A DNA stretch of 64,000 bases from Bdellovibrio sp047344985 (GCF_047344985.1 NZ_CP178861.1:3162001-3226000); one strand, 5' to 3'. Positions 47,850-57,224 are shown, counted from the stretch's first letter. The notes: a model not told the origin generated them from the letters alone. A program made the numbers and translations.

Positions 47850-49412
47850 TTAGCTCGCTGTGTTTAAGGGCAACAAATCATCATTGATAGAAACCGTTGG
47901 TTTGACAGTCGCTGGCGCCGCAGCAACCTTCACTGATTTTTTTGCAGAAGACTTCACAACAGGTGACACGGCATGCGTTGAATGCGCGCCCTCACCTTTA
48001 ATAACTTCAACCAATGTTGAAATCACGTTGCTCATGCTCTCAGCTTGCGCCGACAATTCCTCTGCAGAAGCCGCCGCCTCCTCCGAAGACGCCGCATTGA
48101 TTTGCGTAACTTGATCCAACTGATTCATCGCCTTACTGATTTGCGTGATACCGTTTGCTTGCTCCGTGCTTGCTGAAGCAATTTCATTATTGATCTGAGT
48201 TACTTTTTTAACCGAAGTCAGAATGTCACCCAAAACAGTTCCGCTGCGTTCCGCTTGTTCACTGCCTGTTTCGATTCTTTCAACGCTGGTCTTAATCAAA
48301 TCCGTAATATCTTTTGCTGCTGAGGAACTGCGTTGCGCAAGACTGCGAACAGCTTCCGCCACGACTGCAAAGCCTTTTCCTTGCTCTCCGGCGCGAGCCG
48401 CTTCCACCGCCGCGTTCAAAGCCAAAAGGTTTGTTTGGAACGCGATATCATCAATCACGTTGATAATTTCCGCGATGCGTTTTGAATCGTTTGAAATATT
48501 ACCCATTGAATCCACCAACGCGCGGATTTCTTGTTCGCCACGAGAAGCAATTTCACTTGTTTCATTCGACAACTGAGCCGCTTGGCTTGCATTTTCGGAG
48601 TTTACTTTCACCATTGAAGAAAGTTCCTCGATGGTAGCAACAGTTTCTTCAAGCGAAGACGCTTGCTCTGTCGTCGCCTGAGAAAGCTCTTCAGAGGATG
48701 AAGCAATCTGCTGAGCCGCACTCGACACTTGATCCGAAGCGCTTGTCAGATTCTCAATCACGCTGTTGATGGCTTTACCCAAAGAAATCAACACGAAGCT
48801 TGCAAACGAAACCCCCAAAAGAATAGCAATACCGCTTGTTAGAAGAACCAAGAAATGTGCTTGTTTATAATCAGCGGCCGCTTGTTCTGCATCTTCCACC
48901 ATGCGTTTTTCGTTGCGATCCACCGTCGAATTGATAATTTCTTCGCCGATTTTTCTGAGTGGAGAACCTTTTTCGTGAATCAAAGTGATGGCGCGTTTGT
49001 TATCCCCATCCATTGAAATTTTACGAACTTGTTCCGTAAGACTCCACCACGCTTGATAGTTTTCACGGAACTTCGTCATTTCTTCTTTTCCAGCGTCCGT
49101 GGAAATTTCATAAAGATCGTTGATCTTACTTAACATTTCGTCGTGACGCTTACCCATCAATTGACCGATTGTTTGCATGCCTTCGTTTGTTTCTTCAAGA
49201 ACAAAGGTTCGCTCATCCATCATTTGCAGATAGAATAAAGCTTTGATGTCTTTTACAAGCGACACACGGGCACTGCGTTCTTTCACAATGCGATCCAGCG
49301 TTGCATTGAGCATCTCCATGCGACTTAAACCGATCCCTGCGATGACGGCAGAACCTAAAATAAGAATCCCCATCACCAACGCCAACTTAAAATTGAGACT
49401 TCGTTTTTTCAT
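47850..49412 (-). CDS. Methyl-accepting chemotaxis protein, four-helix-bundle sensor type
   Basis: A 520-residue receptor with membrane helices at about 9-30 and 187-210, and a periplasmic four-helix-bundle sensor of about 150 residues between them. The methyl-accepting domain has hairpin tip IAFQTNLLALNAAVEAARAG (about 340). The C-terminus after 470 is a Lys/Ala/Pro linker-like tail without a CheR-docking pentapeptide. Upstream, TAAAATTT with a weaker -10 at the right distance resembles a flagellar sigma-28 promoter. The gene is independent of the CheR/CheD module. Confidence 0.94.
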   Translation of the reverse strand: MKKRSLNFKLALVMGILILGSAVIAGIGLSRMEMLNATLDRIVKERSARVSLVKDIKALFYLQMMDERTFVLEETNEGMQTIGQLMGKRHDEMLSKINDLYEISTDAGKEEMTKFRENYQAWWSLTEQVRKISMDGDNKRAITLIHEKGSPLRKIGEEIINSTVDRNEKRMVEDAEQAAADYKQAHFLVLLTSGIAILLGVSFASFVLISLGKAINSVIENLTSASDQVSSAAQQIASSSEELSQATTEQASSLEETVATIEELSSMVKVNSENASQAAQLSNETSEIASRGEQEIRALVDSMGNISNDSKRIAEIINVIDDIAFQTNLLALNAAVEAARAGEQGKGFAVVAEAVRSLAQRSSSAAKDITDLIKTSVERIETGSEQAERSGTVLGDILTSVKKVTQINNEIASASTEQANGITQISKAMNQLDQVTQINAASSEEAAASAEELSAQAESMSNVISTLVEVIKGEGAHSTHAVSPVVKSSAKKSVKVAAAPATVKPTVSINDDLLPLNTAS

Positions 49413-49511
49413 TTACACCTCCACAAAAAAATCTCAGATTCATTTTTCAAAATTTTAGACAATAAAAAACCCTAAGCCCTCCTGCGGACTCTTCTCTCAA
49501 AAAAATCACAA

Positions 49512-49538
49512 ATAAAAAGCTGTGCAGACTTGCACAGC
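49512..49538 (-). terminator. Intrinsic terminator after the XRE gene
   Basis: GCTGTGCA (49519-49526) and TGCACAGC (49531-49538) form a perfect eight-pair stem with a four-base loop. On the minus strand it is followed by TTTTTATTT. Confidence 0.88.
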
Positions 49539-49590
49539 ATCCGGAATTATTTTTTTAAATAAACAAACTTTGCTCAGCTTACTTTCGGAA

Positions 49591-49627
49591 ATACAAATTA
49601 GAACTTGAGTACATTTCTAATTTGTAT
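49591..49627 (-). repeat. Thirteen-base inverted repeat in the XRE 3' region
   Basis: ATACAAATTAGAA (49591-49603) and TTCTAATTTGTAT (49615-49627) are perfect complements with an 11-base loop. It lies between the XRE stop codon and its terminator. No T-run follows on either strand, so it is not itself a terminator. Confidence 0.6.
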
Positions 49628-49639
49628 CACCGCGGATTT

Positions 49640-49933
49640 TCACCGGACGAAGAATGACCTCATACCTCCCGCGTGAAGATCTTGTTTCAGATCACTCACA
49701 TCAATTTGGATAACAGGTTTTGTTATCGGTTGCTGATTCGAACGTCCATACAAACTATCAATTGAAATTTGCAAAGCATCGCACACGCTGAAAACCTGCT
49801 CGATGTTGCGGGGCTTTTGCCCTCCCATCCAATGATAGAGTGTCTTTCTCGAAACTTTCGAACGGCGCTCTAGATCTGCAACAGACAAACCACGCTCCAA
49901 CATTACTCGTTTTAGATTTTTCGCCATGTTCAT
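49640..49933 (-). CDS. XRE family helix-turn-helix regulator
   Basis: A 97-residue protein with a Cro/C1-type helix-turn-helix at residues 6-62: MLERGLSVADLERRSKVSRK, followed by TLYHWMGGQKPRNIEQVF. The short C-terminal tail holds little structure. GAGGG precedes the ATG. Its transcript ends at a hairpin before the chemoreceptor gene, and a 13-base palindrome lies in the 3' region. The target is unknown. Short single-domain regulators like this often control neighbours or themselves. Confidence 0.88.
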   Translation of the reverse strand: MNMAKNLKRVMLERGLSVADLERRSKVSRKTLYHWMGGQKPRNIEQVFSVCDALQISIDSLYGRSNQQPITKPVIQIDVSDLKQDLHAGGMRSFFVR

Positions 49934-50093
49934 ATTTTATCCCTCGGAATAAATAATTAAAAGGTTGACCACTTTCTCTGTGCCGAGTCGACAGTCTCAC
50001 ATAAGAGAATTTTTTCCCTCTTCAAAGAATGGTAAGAGTGATGAATAATTTCAGAAAAGAAATGATAGTGCTCGTCGTTTCACAAAGGGAAAT

Positions 50094-50921
50094 TTAAAAA
50101 ACAATCGCAACGTCACTAATTCGGGTGAGATAATATCTTTTCGCGGTTTGATCTTTATGACAAAAAGCCTGCAAATAATCTCCGTCGGGATTTCTCACGA
50201 TACCAATGGGAGTGAGTCTGCGGGTTTCACCTTTTGCAGAACCACCCTGATAAATCATGTCGATGTCTTTTTTATTTTGTGTGGCCTCAATAAGGTTCTT
50301 CAACTGATTGTTAGTTGAGAACATCAGCGAATAATCTTTCCACCAAAGATTTTTTCCCTGGCTTTTAATTGCTCCCGCTAAGGTCATCTCTTCACCCATT
50401 TTTTGGAAACAACCCAGAGCCACATGTAAACAAGCTTTGGCATCATCGTACGCGCGGTGAGCTTGACCACCATCAATCGCCATATGCTTAACCAATGTTT
50501 GCAGTTTATGGTTTTCAACTCCGTGAATCCACTTTCGTGAAAGCAGGCTCGTACAAAGAGCGGGCTCTGTAGGCAATGGCAAACGCGCTTTTTCAAAATC
50601 AATGGAAACAAATCCCATATCAAAGGGAGCATGGTGAGCCATAACGACTGAATCTTTAAAGAAGGCATGAATTTCGTGAATTTTTTCAGACATCAATGGT
50701 GCGTCTTTCACCATATCATTGGTGATTCCGTGAATGCCAATAATGAAATCACTCATCAACTCGCGCGGTCTTAATAAAAACTGCAAACGGTCGACCTCTT
50801 TCCCTTTGTACCATTTCACCGCACCAAATTCGACAATGTCGTGACCGACCGGATATGCTCCACTGGTTTCCGTATCAAAGGCAACGTATGTATATTCGTT
50901 CAAAGGAAGATCTAGATTCAT
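50094..50921 (-). CDS. DEDDh exonuclease fused to a WYL-like domain
   Basis: A 275-residue protein. Residues 8-175 are an exonuclease domain of the DnaQ/epsilon type: YVAFDTETSGAYPVGHDIVE (Exo I), VVMAHHAPFDMGFV (Exo II), and HRAYDDAKACLHV (Exo III, with the DEDDh His). The C-terminal 80 residues contain DIDMIYQGGSAKGETRRLTP and YLQAFCHKDQTAKRYYLTRI, which match the SH3-like WYL domain, known as a ligand-sensing module of regulators in DNA damage and defence systems. A joined exonuclease-WYL chain is uncommon. Function would be a 3'-5' exonuclease whose activity or location depends on a nucleic-acid ligand. The gene stands alone. Confidence 0.87.
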   Translation of the reverse strand: MNLDLPLNEYTYVAFDTETSGAYPVGHDIVEFGAVKWYKGKEVDRLQFLLRPRELMSDFIIGIHGITNDMVKDAPLMSEKIHEIHAFFKDSVVMAHHAPFDMGFVSIDFEKARLPLPTEPALCTSLLSRKWIHGVENHKLQTLVKHMAIDGGQAHRAYDDAKACLHVALGCFQKMGEEMTLAGAIKSQGKNLWWKDYSLMFSTNNQLKNLIEATQNKKDIDMIYQGGSAKGETRRLTPIGIVRNPDGDYLQAFCHKDQTAKRYYLTRISDVAIVF

Positions 50922-51030
50922 AAGCTTCAGAATTTATACTGATCTGGGCTTTTGGTCCAGTTCCTCCGAGGTTCCCTCCGCGAAATCTTTGTTTTTCGTT
51001 CATGAATGGTTCACAATGAGACGACTATCT

Positions 51031-51717
51031 ATGCGAAGATACATTGCTTTTATCATTATCCTATTCTCTTTTTCACAGCGGGTTTTTGCCGCCGAGGGCA
51101 ACACGTCTCCCACTTTTCAACTTTCGGGAGATGTGAGTCTTCTCTCTCATTATGTGGAATATGGGCTTTCGCAGTCGGATAAGTCTCCAGCTCTGCAAGG
51201 ATCTTTTTGGTTTAACTTTGGCCCGCAGTTTCGTTTGGGACTTTGGGGTTCTAATACAAACTTCGAGCATAGCGATGATCATTTTAATTTGCGCATGAAT
51301 GCTGACATCAAGGTGTCGTTCTCTGCGACAACGCATTTGATTATCACTTACAGCAAAAGTCAGTACTACAATGGCGGAGATCACAACGGTGATTTATTGG
51401 GCGGCCATTTTCATTTTGGCGATTACAGAATTCTTTACGACAACAACAGCAATTGGGAAGGCACGGATCACCGTTCTTCCCGTTATGCTTTCGGAAAAGT
51501 TTCGACGGTTTTCGGTTCTTGGAAATGGGATAACGAAATCGGTTACAACACTCCGAGCGTCGACAATATCAATCCTTACTTTGATGCTCGCACGGGGCTA
51601 GGAACAAAATGGGGTGTGATCTTTTTTGAAGGAGCCCTCACTGGAACCAGCGAGAGCTCTCAATTTAATGGCGCGGGAGATTTCTTTTTTATTCTGTCTG
51701 CGTCGACGGATCTTTAA
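51031..51717 (+). CDS. TorF family putative porin
   Basis: A 228-residue outer membrane protein with signal peptide ending RVFAAEG. Its start, LSGDVSLLSHYVEYGLSQSD, followed by PALQGSFWFNFG, is the TorF (Gcw_chp) porin pattern, continuing as alternating beta strands to an aromatic end. Role: likely outer membrane channel; substrate unknown. Several in-frame starts exist (50989 TTG, 51016 ATG, 51031 ATG); I chose 51031 because GAGACG is spaced before it and it yields a compact signal peptide. The 3' end overlaps motB by 29 bases on the opposite strand. Confidence 0.8.
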   Translation: MRRYIAFIIILFSFSQRVFAAEGNTSPTFQLSGDVSLLSHYVEYGLSQSDKSPALQGSFWFNFGPQFRLGLWGSNTNFEHSDDHFNLRMNADIKVSFSATTHLIITYSKSQYYNGGDHNGDLLGGHFHFGDYRILYDNNSNWEGTDHRSSRYAFGKVSTVFGSWKWDNEIGYNTPSVDNINPYFDARTGLGTKWGVIFFEGALTGTSESSQFNGAGDFFFILSASTDL

Positions 51718-52648
51718 TCCCCGTCTCTTCTTTGAGTTCCTGATCAACTTGTTTTTTCAAATCTTTCGAAGCTTCCGCTTTTTTGCGGTTGCTGATTTGA
51801 TTCACAAAGTTGTCATATACAGACATATCCACACGTGACGGACCAAAAAGGGCTTCGAGCTTGCGCGGTTTACGACCGTCGGAAGTCAGCTCTTTTTGCG
51901 CGATCTTTACACGGATAAAACCAATCAATTTTGCCGGATCAATCTCACCGCGTTTTTCTTTCACGCTGATACCGCCGACAACACTCACCGTGTTGCTTTC
52001 CAGTGAAGCCAGGATCTTGTTGCGAACAATATCAAATCTTTCAGAAGCCACTTTATTCGCAGACATCAGGCTGCCATCTGGAACTGCTTGAACGAAAAGT
52101 CCTGACGTGATTTTGATATCCGCATCTTTAAGACCGCCCGTCACACCTTTGATTTTATCCATGACTTTAACAAAGTTGGCATTCGGTTGCGCCGTGCCTC
52201 TTTCAAAAAGCATGTAATCAGGAATATCAAAGTCATAACCTTCCGGAGTTACAACCACGTTTTTTGCCACATCATTCATTTGATCGGCCAAATACGCAGC
52301 AACAACTTTTGTTGAACCCATATCCAAAAGATTTGGAGTTTTATCAACTGGCTCCATAAAACTTTGGAATGCTTTTAAAGGCTCATTCAAAATGTCCAAG
52401 AATAATTTTTCCAACGTCAGTTCTGCACCGAAGTTTTGGAAATTGTATTCAATCACGGACGGCGTTGAGAAATAATCCGACACGGCTTTCTTCGTCTCTT
52501 CAGATTGACCCAAGAGCCACATCACGAGGAAGAAGGCCATCAAAGCTGTCATGAAGTCGGCAAGGGCGACCTTCCAGGATCCGCCGTGGCCACCGCCTCC
52601 AGAGACAATGATTTTTTTGATGACGATTGTCTGTTTCTTTTCTGCCAT
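51689..52648 (-). CDS. motB: MotB-type flagellar stator protein
   Basis: A 319-residue protein with one N-terminal membrane helix containing the stator aspartate in ALADFMTALMAFFLVMWLLG (Asp about 31), followed by a linker with plug-like segment and a C-terminal OmpA-like peptidoglycan-binding region, somewhat divergent (FERGTAQPNANF, SANKVASERFDIVRNKI). It starts 23 bases after motA. With MotA it forms the ion-driven stator anchored to the wall. Bdellovibrio carries several motAB pairs, so this is one paralogue. Confidence 0.94.
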   Translation of the reverse strand: MAEKKQTIVIKKIIVSGGGGHGGSWKVALADFMTALMAFFLVMWLLGQSEETKKAVSDYFSTPSVIEYNFQNFGAELTLEKLFLDILNEPLKAFQSFMEPVDKTPNLLDMGSTKVVAAYLADQMNDVAKNVVVTPEGYDFDIPDYMLFERGTAQPNANFVKVMDKIKGVTGGLKDADIKITSGLFVQAVPDGSLMSANKVASERFDIVRNKILASLESNTVSVVGGISVKEKRGEIDPAKLIGFIRVKIAQKELTSDGRKPRKLEALFGPSRVDMSVYDNFVNQISNRKKAEASKDLKKQVDQELKEETGIKDPSTQTE

Positions 52649-52671
52649 TTTTAATCAATCCAGTTCCGCAA

Positions 52672-53538
52672 CTAGGCGGCTTTCTTAATTTCTTTAGTAG
52701 CTTTATCAATTTCCGCAAATGATGGACGCTCTTCTGGCATGATCGAACGACGCGCGTACTCGATACATACGATAGGAGGCGCACCTCTTTGCAATGCAAC
52801 TAGAGCCGCTTTAATACATGCCAAGTAACGACCTTCAGATTCGATATCCGCGGCCATCTTTGTTGATGTCGGCTCAATCAAACCGTAAGCGCAGAAAACC
52901 CCTAACATCGTTCCGACCAGGGCATGGGCAACGCTGGCACCGATAACTTCGGTACCTTCACTCAACTTACCCATCGTCTTAACGATACCCAAAACGGCGG
53001 CAACGATACCTAGTCCCGGGAAACCACCGGCTACAGCGGCCACCGCATGTTGCGCAAGATGTTCTTCGGCGTGGATACCTTTGATATCGGCGTCCAAAAG
53101 ATCATCGACATCGTAAGGACTTAGTTCCGCAGATAAAGTGACTTTCATTGTGTCGCACAGAAAATCAACAGCGTGATGGTTGTGCATGAAACCAGGATAA
53201 GCTTTGAAGAGCTCACTCTTTTCTGGTTCCTCGATGTGTTTCTCAACCCCTTGAGGTCCTTCCTTACGGAAAAGTTGGAAGAGTTGGAAAAGCATTTGAA
53301 GAAGTTCCACGTAATCAGGTTTTTGCGGTCCTTTGGAAGTCATCGCTTTGATGGAGAGTTTGATACCCATCTTCACGATCTTCATTGGATTGGCAATCAC
53401 GTATGCACCGAATGCGGCACCACCGATAATCACCATCTCGCCGAGAGCCGCATGCAAGATCACTCCCATGCTTCCGCCGCCGGCCGCGAACGTACCGAAG
53501 ACACACGCAAATACAATTATTATACCTACAAAACCCAT
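52672..53538 (-). CDS. motA: MotA flagellar stator protein
   Basis: A 288-residue protein with four membrane helices: GFVGIIIVFACVFGTF, MVIIGGAAFGAYVIAN, AVAAVAGGFPGLGIVAAVLG and the GTMLGVFCAYGLIEP helix. The cytoplasmic loop carries the charged residues that touch FliG. It forms the ion channel of the motor with MotB. GAGGT precedes the ATG. The 5' region has a sigma-28-like promoter. The downstream motB forms the standard operon. Confidence 0.96.
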   Translation of the reverse strand: MGFVGIIIVFACVFGTFAAGGGSMGVILHAALGEMVIIGGAAFGAYVIANPMKIVKMGIKLSIKAMTSKGPQKPDYVELLQMLFQLFQLFRKEGPQGVEKHIEEPEKSELFKAYPGFMHNHHAVDFLCDTMKVTLSAELSPYDVDDLLDADIKGIHAEEHLAQHAVAAVAGGFPGLGIVAAVLGIVKTMGKLSEGTEVIGASVAHALVGTMLGVFCAYGLIEPTSTKMAADIESEGRYLACIKAALVALQRGAPPIVCIEYARRSIMPEERPSFAEIDKATKEIKKAA

Positions 53539-53560
53539 ATGATATGACCTCTCAGTTTCT

Positions 53561-53588
53561 CTATCGGAGTGAAGTGTGTTAATATTGA
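53561..53588 (-). promoter_or_regulatory. Sigma-28 (FliA)-like promoter of motAB
   Basis: On the minus strand TCAATATT-N12-TCCGATAG resembles the flagellar sigma consensus TAAAGTTT-N11-GCCGATAA. Six of eight -10 positions match, and the spacer is one base longer. It lies 23-50 bases before the motA start. Confidence 0.45.
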
Positions 53589-53642
53589 GTCATTGCCGAA
53601 TAAACTTGCCCATGGTCGAGAGTGGGACTAAGAGGAAAAGGT

Positions 53643-55448
53643 ATGAAACTCAGCTTGAAGTACATTTTGGTATTCGCTCTTCTTCTTTGTGCAAGTCCAA
53701 GGTCTTGGGCCGTCGCCAACCCGGATGATACGGATCCCCTGCTCGCCGAAACAAAGGTGCTTCCTTATGAATGGAGCCCCGGCCAAGGCGGCAATATCGA
53801 AATCAAAATGAAATTGCCGGAAGGTTATCACGCTTACGAAGATAAATTCAGCGTTGTGATTTTAGAACCGGATGGATTTCAAGTAGCCCCTTTCAAAATC
53901 ACACCCACAAAAAAATGGTACGACAAGTTTTCTAAAAAAGAGCGCACAGGAGTTGAAAAAACATCAACCCTCACGGCGCACATTGAGGCTCCTTCCCGTT
54001 TTTTAAAAAAATATGACAAGATGAAGTTGGAATTAGTCTATCAAGCTTGTTCTGATCAGTTTTGTCTATTTCCCACAACCAAAGTGATCGAAGTTCCAAT
54101 CATGGTGACCATGGTGGAAGGCGAACCGCGCGTTGAAAAGGCTCCTCAAGAAGTGATGAGCAATCCTTCTTCATTTTTCGACACGACGAACTTTAACAAA
54201 TATCTTGGTTCAGGAATGCTTGCGGGACTCGTGTTTGTTTTCCTTGCGGGTATCTTCACAAGTTTCACTCCATGCATTTTTCCGATGATTCCTATTACGC
54301 TTGCGGTGTTGGGAAATCACTCCAATGAAAGAAGTCGCCTGCTCAACTTCATCACAAGCTGCGTGTATGTTTTAGGAATTGCGACAACGTATTCTGTTTT
54401 AGGTTTGGCAGCCGCTTCCAGCGGTGGCGTCTTTGGTGCGACATTAGGAAATCCTTACGTGCTGACCGTGGTGTGTTTGATTTTCCTCGCGATGGCTCTC
54501 AGCATGTACGGACTTTACGAATTACAGGTGCCGGCGTTTATTCGCAATCGCTTTGGCACCGGCAAACAAAAGCAAGGACTGGGTGGCGCTTATCTGACAG
54601 GCCTTTTTGCGGGAATTGTTGCAAGTCCCTGTGTCGGCCCTGTGCTTGTAGCAATTTTGACTTATGTTGCTTCCACTCAAAATAAACTTTTGGGATTTTT
54701 ATATCTCTTCGTTTACGCACTGGGATTGGGTTTGATCTTTATTGCTTTGGGACTTTCAAACCAATTGGTAAAAGCATTGCCTCGCTCGGGCGCGTGGATG
54801 AATTCATTTAAATTTATCTTAGGCACTTTGATGTTGAGTGCCTTTTATTATTATCTGGATCTTTTGCTTCCTGCTCGTTGGTTTGATGTCGCTTTAGGCG
54901 CGGGCCTTGTTGTTCTTGCCAGCGTTTACGGGGCCTTTCTTCCTGCGAAAGGGATGCCTGCGATAAAGCATATTCAAAAAGGAATTATGCAGGCCGTGCT
55001 TATTGTGGGAATTGGCTACGTGGTCATTGCTGCGTTTGATTTGCGTCCCATGATTCGCGGAACCATGATGGCTGGCAATAGCTTAAACCAAATTAAGAAA
55101 ATGAATTGGCAGCCGTACTCAGAAGCCGCTCTAACACAAGCCGCGAAAGATCAAAAGCCTGTCATTATTGATTTCTGGGCCGATTGGTGTGCCGCTTGCC
55201 ATGAACTGGAAGAGCAAACTTTCACGGATGCTCGCGTGCGTGCGATGGCTGAAAATTTTGTTTTATTAAAGTTTGATGCGACGAAAGATTCTGAAGAGCT
55301 TAGGGCTCTTAAAAAGAAATACAATATCCAAGGACTTCCGACGGTGGTGTTTATCAATCCGCATGGTGTTTGGATTGATGCTCTCACTTTGACTCAATTT
55401 GAAAAACCGGGAGCCTTCCTCAAGAGAATGGAAAAAGGGGCGCAGTAG
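53643..55448 (+). CDS. dsbD: DsbD thiol:disulfide interchange protein
   Basis: A 601-residue three-domain protein. After a signal peptide comes the N-terminal periplasmic immunoglobulin-like domain (about 30-160) with the Cys pair in YQACSDQFCLFP. The central eight-helix membrane domain has cysteines in FTSFTPCIFPMIPI and ASPCVGPVL, and the C-terminal thioredoxin domain has Cys516/Cys519 in WADWCAACHELE. It carries reducing power from the cytoplasm to periplasmic proteins, including those for cytochrome c maturation, relevant to the many c-type hemes here. The ATG at 53643 has AGAGGAAAAGG upstream; an in-frame GTG at 53622 is less likely. Confidence 0.96.
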   Translation: MKLSLKYILVFALLLCASPRSWAVANPDDTDPLLAETKVLPYEWSPGQGGNIEIKMKLPEGYHAYEDKFSVVILEPDGFQVAPFKITPTKKWYDKFSKKERTGVEKTSTLTAHIEAPSRFLKKYDKMKLELVYQACSDQFCLFPTTKVIEVPIMVTMVEGEPRVEKAPQEVMSNPSSFFDTTNFNKYLGSGMLAGLVFVFLAGIFTSFTPCIFPMIPITLAVLGNHSNERSRLLNFITSCVYVLGIATTYSVLGLAAASSGGVFGATLGNPYVLTVVCLIFLAMALSMYGLYELQVPAFIRNRFGTGKQKQGLGGAYLTGLFAGIVASPCVGPVLVAILTYVASTQNKLLGFLYLFVYALGLGLIFIALGLSNQLVKALPRSGAWMNSFKFILGTLMLSAFYYYLDLLLPARWFDVALGAGLVVLASVYGAFLPAKGMPAIKHIQKGIMQAVLIVGIGYVVIAAFDLRPMIRGTMMAGNSLNQIKKMNWQPYSEAALTQAAKDQKPVIIDFWADWCAACHELEEQTFTDARVRAMAENFVLLKFDATKDSEELRALKKKYNIQGLPTVVFINPHGVWIDALTLTQFEKPGAFLKRMEKGAQ

Positions 55449-55544
55449 CCCTTTTTAAAAGTTAATTCACATCTCATTGTGATTTTCTTACCAACTGCCG
55501 AACTGTGACTTGCGCCATCGTCGGGCTCGTGTTTAATAGAAGAC

Positions 55545-56612
55545 ATGAGCACACAAAATATTTCGATCCAACGCACGTCTGCGCCTAAACAAAAACCTTC
55601 TGTTGATTCTTTGGGATTTGGTCGCTTTTTTACCGACCATATGTTCACAGCTTTTTATTCCAAGAAGAATGGTTGGCATGATGCGAAGATCACACCTTAT
55701 CAACCGTTGCCGTTGGACCCGGGCGCGAGTGTCTTGCACTATGGCCAAGCGTTGTTTGAAGGCATGAAAGCGTTTGCTCATGAAGACGGAAAATGTGTGA
55801 TGTTCCGTCCTGAGTTTAACTGGCAGCGCATGGTCGATGGCGCCGAACGCCTGTGCATGCAAGCTCCGCCGAAAGAACTTTTCCTTCAAGGTATTAGCGA
55901 ATTGATCCGTGTCGATAAAGACTGGATTCCTCGCGAAAAAGGAAGTGCTCTTTACATCCGCCCTACTCTGATCGGAACGGAAGCGTTCTTAGGTGTGCGC
56001 CCTGCTGATGAATATTTGTTCTTCACCATTCTTTCTCCGGTGGGTTCTTACTATGGCAACGACAACAAGCCTGTGAAAATCTGGGTCGAAGAAGAACTTG
56101 TGCGCGCTGCTCCTGGCGGATTGGGTGCAACGAAAGCCGCTGCCAACTACGCAGCCAGCCTGAAAGCGGCACTGGATGCAAAAAAGAATTCATACTCGCA
56201 AGTCTTGTGGCTTGATGTGAATCGTGAATACGTGGAAGAAGTTGGAACAATGAACGTCTTCTTTGTTTTCGATAACGAAATCGTCACGCCGGCTTTAGGC
56301 GGCACGATCTTAGGTGGCGGCACAAGAAATTCTATCGTCACTCTTTTAAAAAATCAGGGTAAGAACATCACGGAAAGAAAATTGAGCCTTCAAGAAATTC
56401 GTGAAAGTGCGAAGTCAGGCCGTTTGAAAGAAATCTTTGGAACAGGCACTGCGGCTGTGATCAGCCCTGTGGGAGAGCTTGCCGCGAAAGACTGGAAGAT
56501 CGTTGTGAATAACGGTGAGGTGGGACCTGTTGCGAGTTCTCTTTACGAAGAACTCACAGGCATTCAACAAGGTCTTAAGCCAGACACTCACGGCTGGCTT
56601 TACCATATTTAA
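55545..56612 (+). CDS. ilvE: Branched-chain amino acid aminotransferase
   Basis: A 355-residue PLP-dependent class IV aminotransferase for Leu, Ile and Val. The PLP lysine is Lys197 in GGLGATKAAANYAASL. Other landmarks are VLHYGQALFEGMKAF near residue 62, FRPEFNWQRM, and VEEVGTMNVFFVF followed by GTILGGGTRNSI. It belongs to the longer, type II clade found in bacteria and eukaryotes. It is a single gene between dsbD and a coiled-coil protein gene. Confidence 0.95.
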   Translation: MSTQNISIQRTSAPKQKPSVDSLGFGRFFTDHMFTAFYSKKNGWHDAKITPYQPLPLDPGASVLHYGQALFEGMKAFAHEDGKCVMFRPEFNWQRMVDGAERLCMQAPPKELFLQGISELIRVDKDWIPREKGSALYIRPTLIGTEAFLGVRPADEYLFFTILSPVGSYYGNDNKPVKIWVEEELVRAAPGGLGATKAAANYAASLKAALDAKKNSYSQVLWLDVNREYVEEVGTMNVFFVFDNEIVTPALGGTILGGGTRNSIVTLLKNQGKNITERKLSLQEIRESAKSGRLKEIFGTGTAAVISPVGELAAKDWKIVVNNGEVGPVASSLYEELTGIQQGLKPDTHGWLYHI

Positions 56613-56616
56613 TTTT

Positions 56617-57120
56617 TTACAGCCGTTTCAAACGAGCGATTTCCATTTTCGCTTCATTCAAAGCCGCTTGCGCAGAAATCATCTGCGCTTCTTTTTCAGC
56701 CAAAAGTTTTTGTAAGTGGTTCATGCGCACTTCAAAACTTTTGATCACGTTGTTGTGACGATCGACCATCTCTTGAACTTTCAAATCCAGGCTTTTGCGT
56801 TCGTTCACTCGTTGCGCAAGCTGTGTGATTTTTTGACCGGCTTCTGTCGCAAGCCCATTGTGGCTTTGCTCAAGACGGCTTAAAAGTTGGCTTTGTTTTT
56901 CAAATTTGATGTTGGAGGTTTTGATCAGCTCGTTCACTGTTCCAACGACTTTGTTCAGTTGGTCCGCAAGAGCCTGATTTTGGGCTTTGAGCTCGAAAAT
57001 CTGGCGATCTGTGTTCAAATAACTGTTTCCAGTTGTGCCTAGATTTGCCGGGCTTTCCATCATGGAACTTTTAGCGACTTTCTTTTCCCCAAAGAGTTCC
57101 GGATTTAATTCTTTATGCAT
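56617..57120 (-). CDS. Coiled-coil protein, unknown function
   Basis: A 167-residue hydrophilic protein, almost entirely coiled coil from about residue 40 (IFELKAQNQALADQLNKV, LLSRLEQSHNGL, HLQKLLAEKEAQM). The N-terminal 35 residues are low-complexity. There is no signal peptide or membrane helix. It is convergent with ilvE (four-base gap) and divergent from the gene at 57225. It could be a structural or scaffold protein of the cytoplasm. Confidence 0.75.
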   Translation of the reverse strand: MHKELNPELFGEKKVAKSSMMESPANLGTTGNSYLNTDRQIFELKAQNQALADQLNKVVGTVNELIKTSNIKFEKQSQLLSRLEQSHNGLATEAGQKITQLAQRVNERKSLDLKVQEMVDRHNNVIKSFEVRMNHLQKLLAEKEAQMISAQAALNEAKMEIARLKRL

Positions 57121-57224
57121 GTTGTGCCCCTCCTAGGACTTTCAAAAAATTCTGCGTTTTCTATCATATTTTCTCTGGACTAAAATTTCAAATGTTCATA
57201 CTTTATGCCTCGAAGGAGGCAGTT

